From positions 13,206,001-13,270,000 of the forward strand of contig OU612073.1 of the NCBI GenBank assembly GCA_914767715.1: a stretch of 64,000 bases of DNA, given 5' to 3'. This DNA is from Membranipora membranacea (Eukaryota > Bryozoa > Gymnolaemata > Cheilostomatida > Membraniporidae). Shown here piece after piece: positions 43,651 through 56,700 of this stretch. The notes beneath the pieces were generated by a model that saw only the letters and a program-made list of their open reading frames with translations, had not been told where the DNA came from and made no database searches. A program made the translations under genes and the position numbers. Positions within the stretch are counted from its first letter, which is position 1. Each line of letters opens with the position of its first letter.

Positions 43651-44005
43651 ATGCTGTCTAGTTGTTCACACCTGAAATTTCATATCAGAAAAATATTAGC
43701 CGCTCACAAAGACAATACAGCTCTTTGGCTGATCCATCAGAGCAACTGTGATAAAGTGTCAGTGTGGATGAACAGATGGAGGATAAGAGCAAATTGTTCG
43801 GAAACTGATTTAGTCAATTTATCATCGCAAATTCAGTCACTACAGGTAAATGGAGTAAACATTAATAACGCAAATGAGACCAAGTTCTTGGAATCACAAT
43901 TGATTCCAAGCTGACATTCCACCTACAAACAAACCAGGCTAAGAACTCATTGCAATGCAAATGGAATCTACTTAAGCCATTCATCCATCACTTCTCACTT
44001 CCCAA
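43651..44005 (+). pseudogene. LINE reverse-transcriptase remnant
   Basis: Reads NTALWLIHQSNCDKVSVWMN, WRIRANCSETDLVNL and INNANETKFL, then after a one-base shift SKLTFHLQTNQAKNSL. This is the region after the YADD box of a LINE RT, with YADD itself degraded (HKDN). It ends at the start of block X copy 2. Confidence 0.7.
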
Positions 44006-44008
44006 TTA

Positions 44009-45150
44009 CAGGTATGTGATTGGCTACTCATTGCTGTATTTAATTGATTATCAGGTAATGGTGATCATAGATTAGCTTATTGACTAGTGTGGAGACTAAT
44101 CACTCTAATCAAACACAAAAGACTGTGGTCAATTAGAATCGAAAATATTGTCGTATTGTAACTTATGGCATGTAATGAATGTCTCAAAAGATGTGTATTG
44201 TAATAAATCTACATATCACTGCCTCGCTATCCGCTTAAATAAACTCACTATTCCTGACCAATGATAATATATCATGTCTCCAGCAAAAATGTGAAAACGA
44301 AAGTACATTGCATATCAGTAATTGCAGTGCAAGGGTTAGAGTCATACATGGGCGTTTATCCATAGAGACATTAGATGTGTAGTGATATTTATAGCTATGG
44401 AAGGTCGCTAATCATGATTTAAAAAATGAGCCTTTTTTTGCTGAGACTTAGAAGGCAGGGGGAACCCCGAATCCTCATTTTCGCCATGTGTCATAGGCAT
44501 TTTTTGCTATGTTAAAGGCTGTGCTGAGTTGATGGTAGAATGATAACACTGATAGTATTGGGTTCAGTGCAAAGGCTGAGGTTGCACTGATCAGTACGAG
44601 CTGGTTAGGAGTGTGATGATAATCAGGAGTTATGAGTTCACGTCTCATCCGTAGCAGTTTATTTCTGAGTCTCACCTCGATATCTGAACACTGAAACAGT
44701 AGCCATTCCCTAGGGCAACCTGAGAGGTGACAACTCAGCTTGAAAAAGATTGTGCTCGAATTCCCATGGAAGCGAAGTGTATTTCAAGTTTTCAAAAACT
44801 ATTGTTGCGAGGTTGCAATGGGCAGGTCAGTGCTCGCATTCCATTGACAGTAGCCTTTATAAATATGTCAGCGCTCATGATTCATTCAGGGTACATCTAG
44901 ATCCTGTTCCTTGTTCAATTACAAAATCAGGCAGTTTGGATCAAACTAGATCTAGGGAACACCCTACGTTGTTAGTACATTGTTAGAAAACTTACAAGAA
45001 AAGATCACATACCAAAGGTGACTGAACCACATCATGATTTTCTTTTTAATTGACAAAGTGCCAAAAATCTATAAAAAACAAAGTACAAAATAATGAATGT
45101 GTAACATGGCCAATGTTATCACACATGAAATTTCATAGTTCAGCTAAAGA
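44009..45150. repeat. Block X, copy 2 (diverged)
   Basis: Matches 36308-37400 and 62835-63700 with many substitutions and small indels, so it is older than the A/B duplication. Confidence 0.78.
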
Positions 45151-48100
45151 AAACTAAAAACTGAAATTGAGTCTTTGTAATGCCACTAACTCGCAATGCA
45201 GCTGTCTGATCACTTAGACTAACTAGTCTATGAGCAATGCATACTCTCAATTTTGTACTTTGAGTTTTATAGCTGTTTTTGAAAGTCTTTTATAATTGGT
45301 CCAAGGTATAATTATTGAGCCTATAGACAGTACTGAGAAGGGTAGTAGTATGTTTGATATAACAGTTTTTGGACAAATTATCCAGAAAGGAGAACATTCC
45401 GTGTCGGTTGGCTTGCCAATGTGGTGAGCGACAGCACCTATCGTGTGAATTGCGCTAAATTACTGTTTTCCATTGTTTATTCTTTTGTTCACAGTTTAGT
45501 ATTGACTCATGCTATAGCTTAGCTTAGATACTGTGATCAATCTAGTTGTGATGATCAAGAGCAACATGCTGATGTAATCGAGAATTTTATTGTTTAACTC
45601 GACTGTGCATCAGCTCTTTGAGCCTTTTCTGTCTTTTTTAAAGGTATGTTATATTATTTTTCTGCTGCATATTTTCATAATATTATTTTCCATAAACACA
45701 GCGACTTGTTTTGGATAAAGTACTGCTACTAAAAAGGATCATTAATTCATGGAATATTTTTCTTATGCTATTAATGTGATACATCGTTAATCGTTTCAGA
45801 TGCTCAACACTGCTGCCGTTATATTCGTCGCGCTACTTGAGCTACATTATCTCAATACCTGTATCTCTGCCGCTGCAAATATCTCTAAATGTTTCCGTAC
45901 AACTTTCATACATCACTGAAGAATGGCATATTCTACAAGTTTCCGTGGGTAAACTAGACTCACTGTATACAGTTTCAATATGTTGTTATCAGCCTAGGCG
46001 ATGATCGCGCAACATGGTACATTTTCTTGCAGTACCTCAACTCCATGATCATTAAGTTTGATGAATACCATGAATTATCTTTCCCGCATTGTGATGTATT
46101 TGCATTGATTTTTTGTATATTTTTGCAAAACGTAATGTTGTAGCTTCTACGATATGTTCTAAGGAAAATAAAGATCAGTAGAACTCAACCCCTCATGCTT
46201 GATGGCTAATACACCGTAGATCCGGTATGTATTGTAGCTTTATGTTGTGTTTTTGTTTTGTTGGGGTACCAAGTTATTGGCAACAACAGGGACATTCAAC
46301 TGATATCAGATGGCCTCTAATATGAAGACTTTGGAGAAGACACTTAGGTGCTAATGGAAAGTTATGCTGACACTGATTTTGATAAGACAACTCTTCAGGG
46401 ATTTACGATGGAGTGCTTTAGCTGCTAGTTAAGAGCTATCCTGACATTGATGTTGGGGAGACAACTCTCTAGGTATCTGGGATGAGACGCCAATATGATA
46501 TTTTCGAGTTATCCTAACACTGATATTGGTAAGACAACTCTTCAGGAATGACATTGACGTTGGTGAGATTACTCATCGGCTATGCTTTCAATTTGTTAAC
46601 CTATATATGATTCACCAGAGGAATCAGGTCCTTCTTAATTAACTAAAATCATGAATCACAACCAAATGAATATGCAAAGATAGTTTTGTATTAACATGAC
46701 TGGGACATTTCCTTTTTTAGAGTATTTCAGATACCAGCATACCCAGACAGTCTTACACAGTCTCACCCATATTAACCTATGACAGATCTGAAGTTTGTGT
46801 CTGCTGCTGACACATCACGACCTACGACCTCAAGGTCAGGTGGAACGCTAACTCAGAGATACAATCCACAAGATGCTGATAACATCAACTCCCTCATAGT
46901 AAAAGCTTATATAAGTAATATTAGAGGGGAGGACAGTCAATGATGTTACACTGACAAAAAATATGTCAGATGACTTTTTTCATAATTGTTACTGCTATTG
47001 GGCAAACCCTTATCTGCCTATTCTGACATGTGTTTTGGTAGACAGCACTGTGTGAGCTGGTCATATACACTGACATGTGATCACGAGGCCACGCCCCCAT
47101 AGCCTTATGTTAATATACTGGACTGTCATATGCTGGCTCTACTCTACTCAAGAAACAAAAACTCCACTACAAGATGCCACAGAGGGCGAATGCTTACAAA
47201 TATGATGTGAGTTAGCAAGATTTAAATGAAGGAATGTAACCCAAAGAAATGAGAATCTGATTTGGGGTAAGCAGGTTTAAAATTTTTAAGTTAATAGCAG
47301 TTCTCAGAGGCTCTCAATAAAGCAAATCTTGTTTGATATGATTTTTATCTATCCTCACTCCATTAACTGATGATCCGAAATGCATTCCCATGTTTTCGCT
47401 TTTAACACTAATTTGCAATGCATGTTGAACCAAAATAATTGACTTCAATCAGACAGTAATCCTGCTTTGCTGGAACTAAGAAATGACACCACAGCATATA
47501 CACAAAGCCAAACACATATATATATATATTTAATTTTATTGGCATAAATCTCATTTGTTTAAAATGTTTTCACATAACCCTGTACTGTATATACCCCTAT
47601 CAGTAAAGCAGACAGTTATGAATTGTAGGGGCAATAATTCTGCTATTGTGATGGCTATAATTCAAAACTTTCCTGACAGTCTTGGTTTTGACAGACCTCA
47701 TAATCGTCAGTCCTGTTTATAAATGTGCATATCCAGATAGTCTCAGTCATGCTCAATCTCTCACTAATTGCTAACAATCAGGTACTCCACCAAATACTTT
47801 TCAATTGGTCTATGGGCAAAATAATCTTAATTTGACTTGTATTTATAAATTTATCAAGGCACTTATAGATACAGAATTATGCTAGCAACACTTTTTTGAT
47901 ATTCTAATTCACTCATTCATTTTTTGGCTAAATTGTCCTACAAATGATATAAAATAAATCATTAAAATAAAAAAAGGAATGGATAAAAAAAAAACAATAA
48001 ATGTTGGTTGACCTTCCAAGAAAATAATTCGCCTGTACCTGGACCCTTGTGAAAAAACTTTACTGCTAAATACTTTTACATCGGTCAAGGGGTGGGAGAG

Positions 48101-49030
48101 GGATCTGCACATTGCAGCAGTGACTGAACCACAATATAATTGTCTTGTTATTTGTCACATATGATACAAAACGTAAACAGTACAAAACGATTGATGTGTA
48201 CCTTGCATACTCTATCATTGTAATGAAAACTAAAGGTAATACTGAGTCTAGTGCATTTTATCATTTGTATATACTGTAACGGTGATGTCAAAAATATGAT
48301 TTCCTGTTGGTGGTCATAGGTAGTTTAGGCTTTTGGAAACAGGAGAGCCTGTACAGCATATTGAGACAATTTTCTTTAAGCGTTATCAGTTAATCATCAT
48401 TGCAATGAAATAGGGAACAAAAATTTAAAGCTTATGATAAGGTAATTACAAACGAAACCAAGTCCAGTGCATTCTATGGGGTTCTAAACTGGATATCACT
48501 AAGGGAAGATATATTTGAACACAGAATTAAAAGAATCTCCACTATTCTCTCCAGTGCCTGTGATCTTTACTCCATTCGTTCCTGACGCAGAAAGGGGTAA
48601 CATTTTACATAATGTTTAATCATTTAAACCAAGGATCAGATTCAAATTTGTAACAAAAATGATCAGTCACATCTTTTGGTCTTTGACTTAGCAATACAAT
48701 TTAGACTTGAGGTTGGGTTCGTATGACGGTCAAAAATATAAAATTAGTAGGCCAAGTTCTGGTGGTGTTTAGCCTCGCTATAGTTCATTTGTAATTGACC
48801 ACAAAAAAATGTGGTCCTTTGTATGTGCATCCATATAGTGCATGCCTCTGTGTGGACAAAAATTTAACCTTCAAGAAAATACGTTGCTTCGCAACCAACT
48901 GGCCATTTTGTTCGGTGGGTACATGTTTGATAGCAAAGAAAATATTTATCAAGATACGCACTGAATACTATTGAGATTCATTAACACTGAAGTACCTGGT
49001 ACAATTTTAAGCTGTATCTGACTCCATTCT
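45151..49030. other. Gene-poor stretch
   Basis: No supported gene. It contains block Y copy 2 (about 46310-46690), a degenerate minisatellite (46340-46580), an AT dinucleotide run (47517-47530), and at 47174-47206 an ATG with short open frame ending in a GTGAGT that could be an isolated first exon but has no partner. Confidence 0.45.
46340..46580. repeat. Degenerate minisatellite
   Basis: Four imperfect copies of a motif like GTTATCCTGACACTGAT followed by TTGGTAAGACAACTC, at about 46352, 46433, 46508 and 46548. Related single copies sit at 37768 and 38699. Confidence 0.65.
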
Positions 49031-49094
49031 CTAAGCTTGTGACTCGCTGTATTTCTGTCTGGTTAGCTTCCCTGGTTTTGGACCTCTTCCATCG
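49031..49094 (-). CDS. Candidate last coding exon of mucin B
   Basis: Acceptor CTTTACAG at 49095-49096, then 64 nt ending in TAG. Joined in phase 2 to the GTAAGT donor at 50511 it adds DGRGPKPGKLTRQKYSESQA to the tail. The phase fit and polar basic content support it, but the alternative stop (TAA at 50508) comes first if that intron is not spliced. Confidence 0.33.
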
Positions 49095-50507
49095 CTGTAA
49101 AGACATAATATACAATTATCAAAATTTCATTTACAAGCAGGTGAAGACATAATGTATACTGCAATACTCTTCATTCTATTATACTGTTTGTTATACATAA
49201 AATTGCAAAAAACAAAAGAATGAAGCATACTGTCTCTCATATTAACTTACGGGTATAGGTTACTAGGCCACCAAGCATGAGCTCCACCTATAGGTCTCTG
49301 ACTAAATGTCTAACAATGATTAAGAATCAATTTAAAGTTTTAAGGTTCAGTTCCGTTACAAATCATCACTGTTCTCCCACTAAACCATCATGTTTAAATG
49401 GGGTAATTGTTGGAAATAATTCTGTCTGTCTAACGTTAGGTATATGGGATCAGTCTATCAACAGTTTCTATATTTGAGAATTATGAGTAACACAAAATAG
49501 ACCTAAATATGAATATATTATGTACTAATTAGTGAAATATATTAATAATATCATTCAACTAAATACTAGCGACAATGAAAAATATAATATACGATGTCAT
49601 CAATAAAGTAATGCATTATGAGCGGTTATTCATTATAAAAAAAAAAACATTACTAGTTAGTTGGTGTAAAAATGGCCGGGAAAGTTTCCTGCAGTTGTGA
49701 GTATGAATTCATAATGAGCACCAATGCTAGCATTACCCCTTGATGGACACCAATATAATATGTGAGCGAAATGCTAATATGGTAAGTTACAATGTGAGTG
49801 ATTTTCATGTAGTGCCAAATGACTACATTGCCGTTATTCTGATCAAAATTTAGAATTGGACTATACATATAACTGAATATAACTTTCCTATTACTGAGCA
49901 GCATTTGATACATTGGATGGTTGTAGGTAGATTCTTGTACCTTCCGATATAGAACAAAAAATAGTAGCGGTAGACTTGTTACATCGGCATCTATCTCTTC
50001 TATGCTATGGATTCCTTCTGATATTGCCTGAAGCTATTTCCAGGATAACCTCTTGGTTGATAACTATATTAAATAAAACAAAGACTTATCATGGTATGTC
50101 AACAAATCAAGAATTTTTGGATTTGCCAGTTTTGACTCTGAATGATTGGATAATCTGAAAAAATTTAGAATTTAGTGATTGCAGTGATTATCATCTCGTT
50201 AATTTTTGGGCGACGTAAAAACTTATTTCACTTACTTAGGTTTTAGTGATCAAGACCTAATAAAAGGAACTACTGACTGGCTTACAAGAAGAACTAGCCT
50301 TTAATTTAGTGTAATGCTCACTGATAAGGAATAAGATTATACCTCAGTGGGTATGGTATAGATGTAAAACTTAGAAATGATGATGTCAATATATTGAGAT
50401 TTCATATAGTAGAATGAGCCTGGTTTGCCTATTGGAAGCCAAGGCAAATTTCACTCATTTGTTTATTGTATATCAGTTTAGCCAAGCAAAAAGAGATGTA
50501 ACATCAC

Positions 50508-50717
50508 TTACTCGGGAGTTGTGCCAGGCCAATACCTAGTTCTCATCGTGTCTGGTCCGCCCCTGCTCTTTCCATGGTCACTGCCAGCGTCACTTCCCGC
50601 AAAGCTACCAGCAAACTTGCGTCCTAACAATATTGTGTTGTTCTGGAATCTGAATGCTGGATGCAAAGACTTGAGGGTTCCATATCGGTGGATCTCACGC
50701 TTTCCTTTTCTCTTCAC
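50508..50717 (-). CDS. Mucin B exon: cytoplasmic tail
   Basis: 210 nt. Encodes VKRKGKREIHRYGTLKSLHP, AGSFAGSDAGSDHGKS and WPGTTPE, then TAA overlapping a GTAAGT donor, exactly as in A. Confidence 0.7.
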   Translation of the reverse strand: MKRKGKREIHRYGTLKSLHPAFRFQNNTILLGRKFAGSFAGSDAGSDHGKSRGGPDTMRTRYWPGTTPE

Positions 50718-53700
50718 CTGTACAAAAGAGTTCCTTTAAATCTCATAATGTTTTCGCTTTAAAAAAGTCATATGTGGCCATGTGCAGCGAAATGTTACGT
50801 ACTGGGAGTCGGGGCAAACATCCAAATTATTTTGCAGAAACCTATTTGTTGATGCCCCTTCTTGTCAGACTTGTCTTTCTTCTTGTTGATCTTATTGACA
50901 ACGCTCGGCTGTCAGCCTGCCTTATCATAAGTGAAGAGGTTGGTCACTGATATTGTATAACACTACTTTCTCAGCTCAAAAATAACACTGCTTACAAACT
51001 TCAGAGAATACTCACACATGTGATAAGGACAATTAGAAGAGCCACTGAAAAAATAATGACTGAAAATGTCCCTGCTAAGACTGCTGGTAACCACCTCGGA
51101 GCCATTGTTGTTAAAATGGTTGGTGCATCTGCAATAGAACACAAACAAAATAATTAAAAAGAAGAAACTTGTGTGATTTTTTTAAAGACACTTTGTTTGT
51201 TTGGTGACAAATTATCGAGGATAGCACATTGCATCCCTCAAAGATTCATATAAAATAGCAAACATCAATTTGTACATTGTAATACTATTTTTCGTGCTTG
51301 AAAGAGGGAATCATTTGGGAGGTCTACCTGACGGGTAAGCCAACTCAAGAAGATGGTAACAATTGGCCTTACCGCAATTTTATTTACTTTTTACTTGAGA
51401 TTAGCAAATATTATGCCGATGGAGTAGGTGACTCTTACTTGCATCCAATCACTCCTTGAGGGTAACAATCACTAATGGATATTTTTCTCTCATTTGTGGA
51501 CAGGTGTGGTTTTAACTAGTTTTCCCGATTGATTTTCAAACCTACCTGTTACAATTACTGGTGTTTTAACGTTTGTGCTAGTTGCTGCTTCACCATTCAC
51601 AGTGATCGTCTGGGCTGCAACATTCCCTGTAGCTTGAGATGCAGCATCAAGCAGGTCATCCACTGACGATACAGTTCTTGCCCCAGGCAGAGGTATCGAA
51701 GTATCAAATGCTACGTTGAAGTCAACAATGATGTCACTGTTAGCTTCCACATCTCTTCTGCGCCTCCCACTTACCCTCGGAACACACCTTGACAAAAATA
51801 AATGGACTGATCAAATATTTTTATCTTGCTCAAATATGTCCACTCTATATTATCATTATTATTTTAATTATTATCATCATTGGGAAATAGTGTAATTGTA
51901 ACGGTGTCAATGAGGCTGACGGCAAGATGTCAGGTTCGTGTGCACAACTCTGTTAACATCTGCTTTTCAAGCATTGAATCTTCAGGACTCAGGGGAATTA
52001 CTATCATACACTGAACCAGTTGCGTTTACTCCTTTTGCAATTTGTGGCACACAAAGAAAATGCTTCAAAATATTATGCTGAGTATGATTTGGCGAGCAAA
52101 CCATAATTAGCTACCTGGCCAAACGCCAGAATTTAGTGTTGAGAAGTTTTGTGAGGGTAGCTAAACGTTTTCAGTTTTAGTTACTTAGTCTTAGCAAATA
52201 TACATGTCTAAACATAGAACTGACAATAAAATAGGCAACAATATCAAAAACACTAATGTAACAAAATACAATACCTGAACTGGATAAAGGTCACTCCGAT
52301 AAAGGTACTCTGAAATATCTCTCCATATCTCTGATATATCTAGTAAAGGAAGTATTTACACAATTAATGGTTACTGTGAAGATAAAATTACTATATGGAA
52401 GCTAAATAGTTCTTGTTAAATCAATGGAACTATTGTTGAGCTGGCTCACAAGAAGAAAATTTCCGACATATAAAGCGCTTCACTGAAACTTCTTCAATTC
52501 TGCAATTTAGAAATTATAATGACACTAGGCTAACAAGCTGTTGATATATAGAGTAGTTGGATGGCTTACCACCACAAGGAAGGCGCGCCTCATTTCGTAG
52601 TAGGCTGTTGTGGATGGGTCCGCTATGTCTGTGTTGCATCCACTAGGCAAAGTGGTTGTGAAACCGTTTCTGGACACGACAACATCAGGATCATCAGCAG
52701 TAGCTAGAAATAGAAAATGGTGAACTAGCTGTATGTAGGAATTACAGAGTATGAGTTTGAAGTTTCTCAATATTTTGTTGAACATTGCATAAAATCCTCA
52801 ATCCCTGCTGAACAAAGTCTGCTTAAGATCTGAATATGATATGGCTCTAATGAAATCTTTCCATTTGTATTCCTAGCAACAGGGTAAGCACCAAAGATGA
52901 TTTTATCATGCTAAGTTATACAAAATTTACATGTACGAAACTAGCAAATGCATGTATCGCGACAGTTTTGATCTATGGTTCAATGAAAGAGTTTCGTTTG
53001 TCATATACTCGATTAAACAGCAGAGCGTCCAAAATAGTATGCCATTTCTTTTAGTATTTCAAAATTAAGAATCATTTTTCGAGTGTATGTTGCAACTTTT
53101 GGCAGGTTAAGCTAACAACTGTCACCTATTAAATTATCAGGGACTAAATGACAAGTCATCTTGTGAATACGCAAAAAAAATGAGCCCATATTGACGAATG
53201 ATATACGGTAATAAGTGATTTTTTAAGAACAAAAGGCAATTTTATGTCAGCGTATGTACATACAGTGCTCTAACAGTAACTATGGCCTTTAAAGAATATG
53301 CAAGATTCACTGTTCTAATTTTCTTTGAAACTCATTGACATTTATTTTGTTTTCTATAACCCAATCATTTTTAAGGTAAACTCAGTCATTTGCTACTTAT
53401 TATGATAACTAACCTTCGGGAATGCAGTCTCCTGAGTCAGACTCTGCAAAAAAATCGTCCTTACAATCACAAGCTCCTTCTCTACACTCTGCATTGTCAC
53501 CACAAGCAGCACCAGAAGACCCACATGCAGTGAATATTGAAGGAGTAGTTGTCGTCTGCGTTGTTGTCGTTGTGGTAATTGTTGATGTTGTAGTTGTTGT
53601 TGGTCCTGCAGTGGTGCTTGGTCCTGCAGTAATAGGTGGTCTTGCAGAAGTGGTTGGGCCTGCAGTGGTAGTTGGTCCTGCAGTAGTGGTTGGTCCTGCA

Positions 53701-56700
53701 GTAGTGGTTGGCCCTGCAGAAGTTGTTGGTCCTGCAGTAGTGGTTGGGCCTAAAGTGGTAGTTGGTCCTGCAGTAGTGGTTGGTCCTGCAGAACTGGTTG
53801 GTCCTGCAGTAGTGGTTGGGCCTGCAGCGGAAGTTGGTCCTGCAGTAGTGGTTGGGCCTGCAGTAGTGGTCGGTCCTGCAGTAGTTGTTGATCCTGCAGT
53901 AGTGGTTGGTCCTGAAGAAGTTGTTGGTCCTCCAGTAGTTGTTGGTCCTGCAGAAGTTGTTGGTCCTGCAGTAGTGGTTGGACCCGCAGTGGTAGTTGAT
54001 CCTGCAGTAGTGGTTGGTCCTGCAGAACTGGTTGGTCCTGCAGTAGTGGTTGGTCCTGCAGAAGTTGTTGGTCCTCCAGTAGTGGTTGGACCTCCTGTAG
54101 TGGTTGGGCCTGCAGTGGAAGTTGGTCCTCCAGTAGTGGTTGGTCTTGCAGTGGTAGTTGGTCCTGCAGAAGTGGTTGGTCCAGCAAAAGTGGTTGGTCC
54201 TGCAGAAGTTGTTGGTCCTCCTGTAGCGGTTGGGCCTCCAGTAGTTGTTGGGCCTGCAGTGGTAGTTGGTCCTACAGTAGTGGTTGACCCTGCAAAAGTT
54301 GTTGGTCCTCCAGTAGTTGTTGGGCCTGCAGTTGTTGTTGGTCCTGCAGAAGTTGTTGGAGTAAGTGTTCCATCTCCAGGAGTAGATGTTCCATCTCCAG
54401 GAGTAGGTGTTTCTTCTGTAGGAGTAGGTGTTTCCTCTGTAGGAGTAGGTGTTCCATCTCCAGGAGTAGGTGTTTCTTCCGAAGGAGGAGGTGTTTCTTC
54501 TGAAGGAGTAGGTGTGTCTTCTGTAGGAGTAGGTGTTTCTTCTGTAGGAGTAGGTGTTTCTTCTAGAGCAGCAGGTGTTCCTTCTGTTGGAGGAGGTGTT
54601 TCTTCTGTAGGAGTAGGTGTTTCTTCTGTAGGAGTAGGTGTTTCTTCTGTAGGAGTAGGTGTTCCATCTCCTGGAGTAGATGTTCCATCTCCAGGAGTAG
54701 GTGTTTCTTCTGTAGGAGTAGATGTTGCTTCTGTAGCAGCAGGTGTTCCTTCTGTTGGAGTAGGTGTTTCTTCTGTAGCAGTAGGTGTTTCTTCTGTAGG
54801 AGCAGGTGTTCCTTCTGTAGGAGTAGGTGTTTCTTCTGTGGGAGTAGGTGTTTCTCCTGTAGGAGTAGGTGTTCCATCTCGAGGAATAGATGTTCCATCT
54901 CCAGGAGTAGATGTTCCATCTCCAGGAGTAAGTGTTTCTTCCGAAGGAGGAGGTGTTTCTTCTGTAGGAGTAGGTGGTTCTTCTGTAGGAGTAGGTGTTC
55001 CATCTCCAGGAATAGATGTTCCATCTCCAGGAGTAGGTGTTTCTTCTGAAGTAGGTGTTTCTTCTGTAGGAGTAGGTGTTCCATCTCTAGGAGTAGATGT
55101 TCCATCTCCAAGAGTAGGTGTTTCTTCTGTAGGAGTAGGTGTTTCTTCTGTAGGAGTAGGTGTTTCTTCTGTAGGAGTAGGTGTTACTTCTGTAGGAGTA
55201 GGTGTTCCATCTCCAGGAGTAGATGTTCTATCTCCAGGAGTAGATGTTCCATCTCCAGGAGTAGGTGTTTCTTCAGTAGGATTAGGCGTTTGCTCTGTAG
55301 GAGTAGGTGGTTCTTCTGTAGGAGTAGGTGTTTCTTCTGTAGGAGTAGGTGTTTCTTCTGTAGCAGCAGGTGTTCCTTCTGTTGGAGTAGGTGTTTCTTC
55401 TGTAGGAGTAGGTGTTTCTCCTGTATGAGTAGGTGTTCCATCTCCAGGAGTAGATGTTCTATCTCCAGGAGTAGATGTTCCATCTCCAGGAGTAGGTGTT
55501 TCTTCTGTAGGATTAGGTGTTTCTTCTGTAGGAGTAGGTGGTTCTTCTGTAGGAGTAGGTGTTTCTTCTGTAGGAGTAGGTGTTTCTTCTGTAGCAGCAG
55601 GTGTTCCTTCTGTTGGAGTAGGTGTTTCTTCTGTAGGAGTAGGTGTTTCTCCTGTAGGAGTAGGTGTTCCATCTCCAGGAGTAGATGTTCCATCTCCAGG
55701 AGTAGATGTTCCATCTCCAGGTGTAGGTGTTTCTTCTGTAGGAGTGGGTGTTTCTTCTGTAGGAGCAGGTGTTCCTTCTGTAGGAGTAGGTGTTTCTTCT
55801 GTAGGAGTAGGTGTTTCTTCTGTAGGAGTAGGTGTTTCTTCTGTAGGAGTAGGTGTTTCTTCTGCAGGAGGAGGTGTTTCTTCTGTAGGAGTAGGTGTTT
55901 CTTCGGTAGGAGTAGGTGTTTCTTCTGTAGGAGTAGGTGTTTCTTCTGTAGGAGTAGGTGTTTCTTCTGTAGGAGTAGGTGTTCCATCTCCTGGAGTAGA
56001 TGTTCCATCTCCAGGAGTAGGTGTTTCTTCTGTAGGAGTAGATGTTTCTTCTATAGCAGCAGGTGTTCCTTCTGTTGGAGTAGGTGTTTCTTCTGTAGGA
56101 GTAGATGTTTCTTCTATAGCAGCAGGTGTTCCTTCTGTTGGAGTAGGTGTTTCTTCTGTAGGAGTAGGTGTTTCTTCTGTAGGAGTAGGTGTTTCTTCTG
56201 TAGGAGTAGGTGTTTCTTCTGTAGGAGTAGGTGTTCCATCTCCAGGAGTAGATGTTTCATCTCCAGGGGAAGGTGTTTCTTCTGTAGGAGTAGGTGTTTC
56301 TTCTGTAGGAGCAGGTGTTCCTTCTGTAGGAGTAGGTGTTTCTTCTGTAGGAGTAGGTGTTCCATCTCCAGGAGTAGATGTTCCATCTCCAGGAGTAGAT
56401 GTTCTATCTCCAGGAGTAGGGGTTTCTTCCGAGGGAGGAGGTGTTTCTTCTGTAGGAGTAGGTGTTTCTTCTGTAGGAGTAGGTGTTCCATCTCCAGGAG
56501 TAGAGGTTCCATCTCCAGGAGTAGGTGTTTCTTCTGAAGTAGGTGTTTCTTCTGTAGGAGTAGGTGTTCCATCTCTAGGAGTAGATGTTCCATCTCCAAG
56601 AGTAGGTGTTTCTTCTGTAGGATTAGGTGTTTGTTCTGTAGGAGTAGGTGTTTCTTCTGTAGGAGTAGGTGTTTCTTCTGTAGCAGCAGGTGTTCCTTCT

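Noticed and set aside
22226-49913. Minus ORF ending LTYYIGVHQGVMLALVLIMN conserved between 22226-22435 and 49653-49913
   Set aside because: Conserved only because both lie in the recent A/B duplication; hydrophobic AT-rich frame with different lengths, no splice or domain support.
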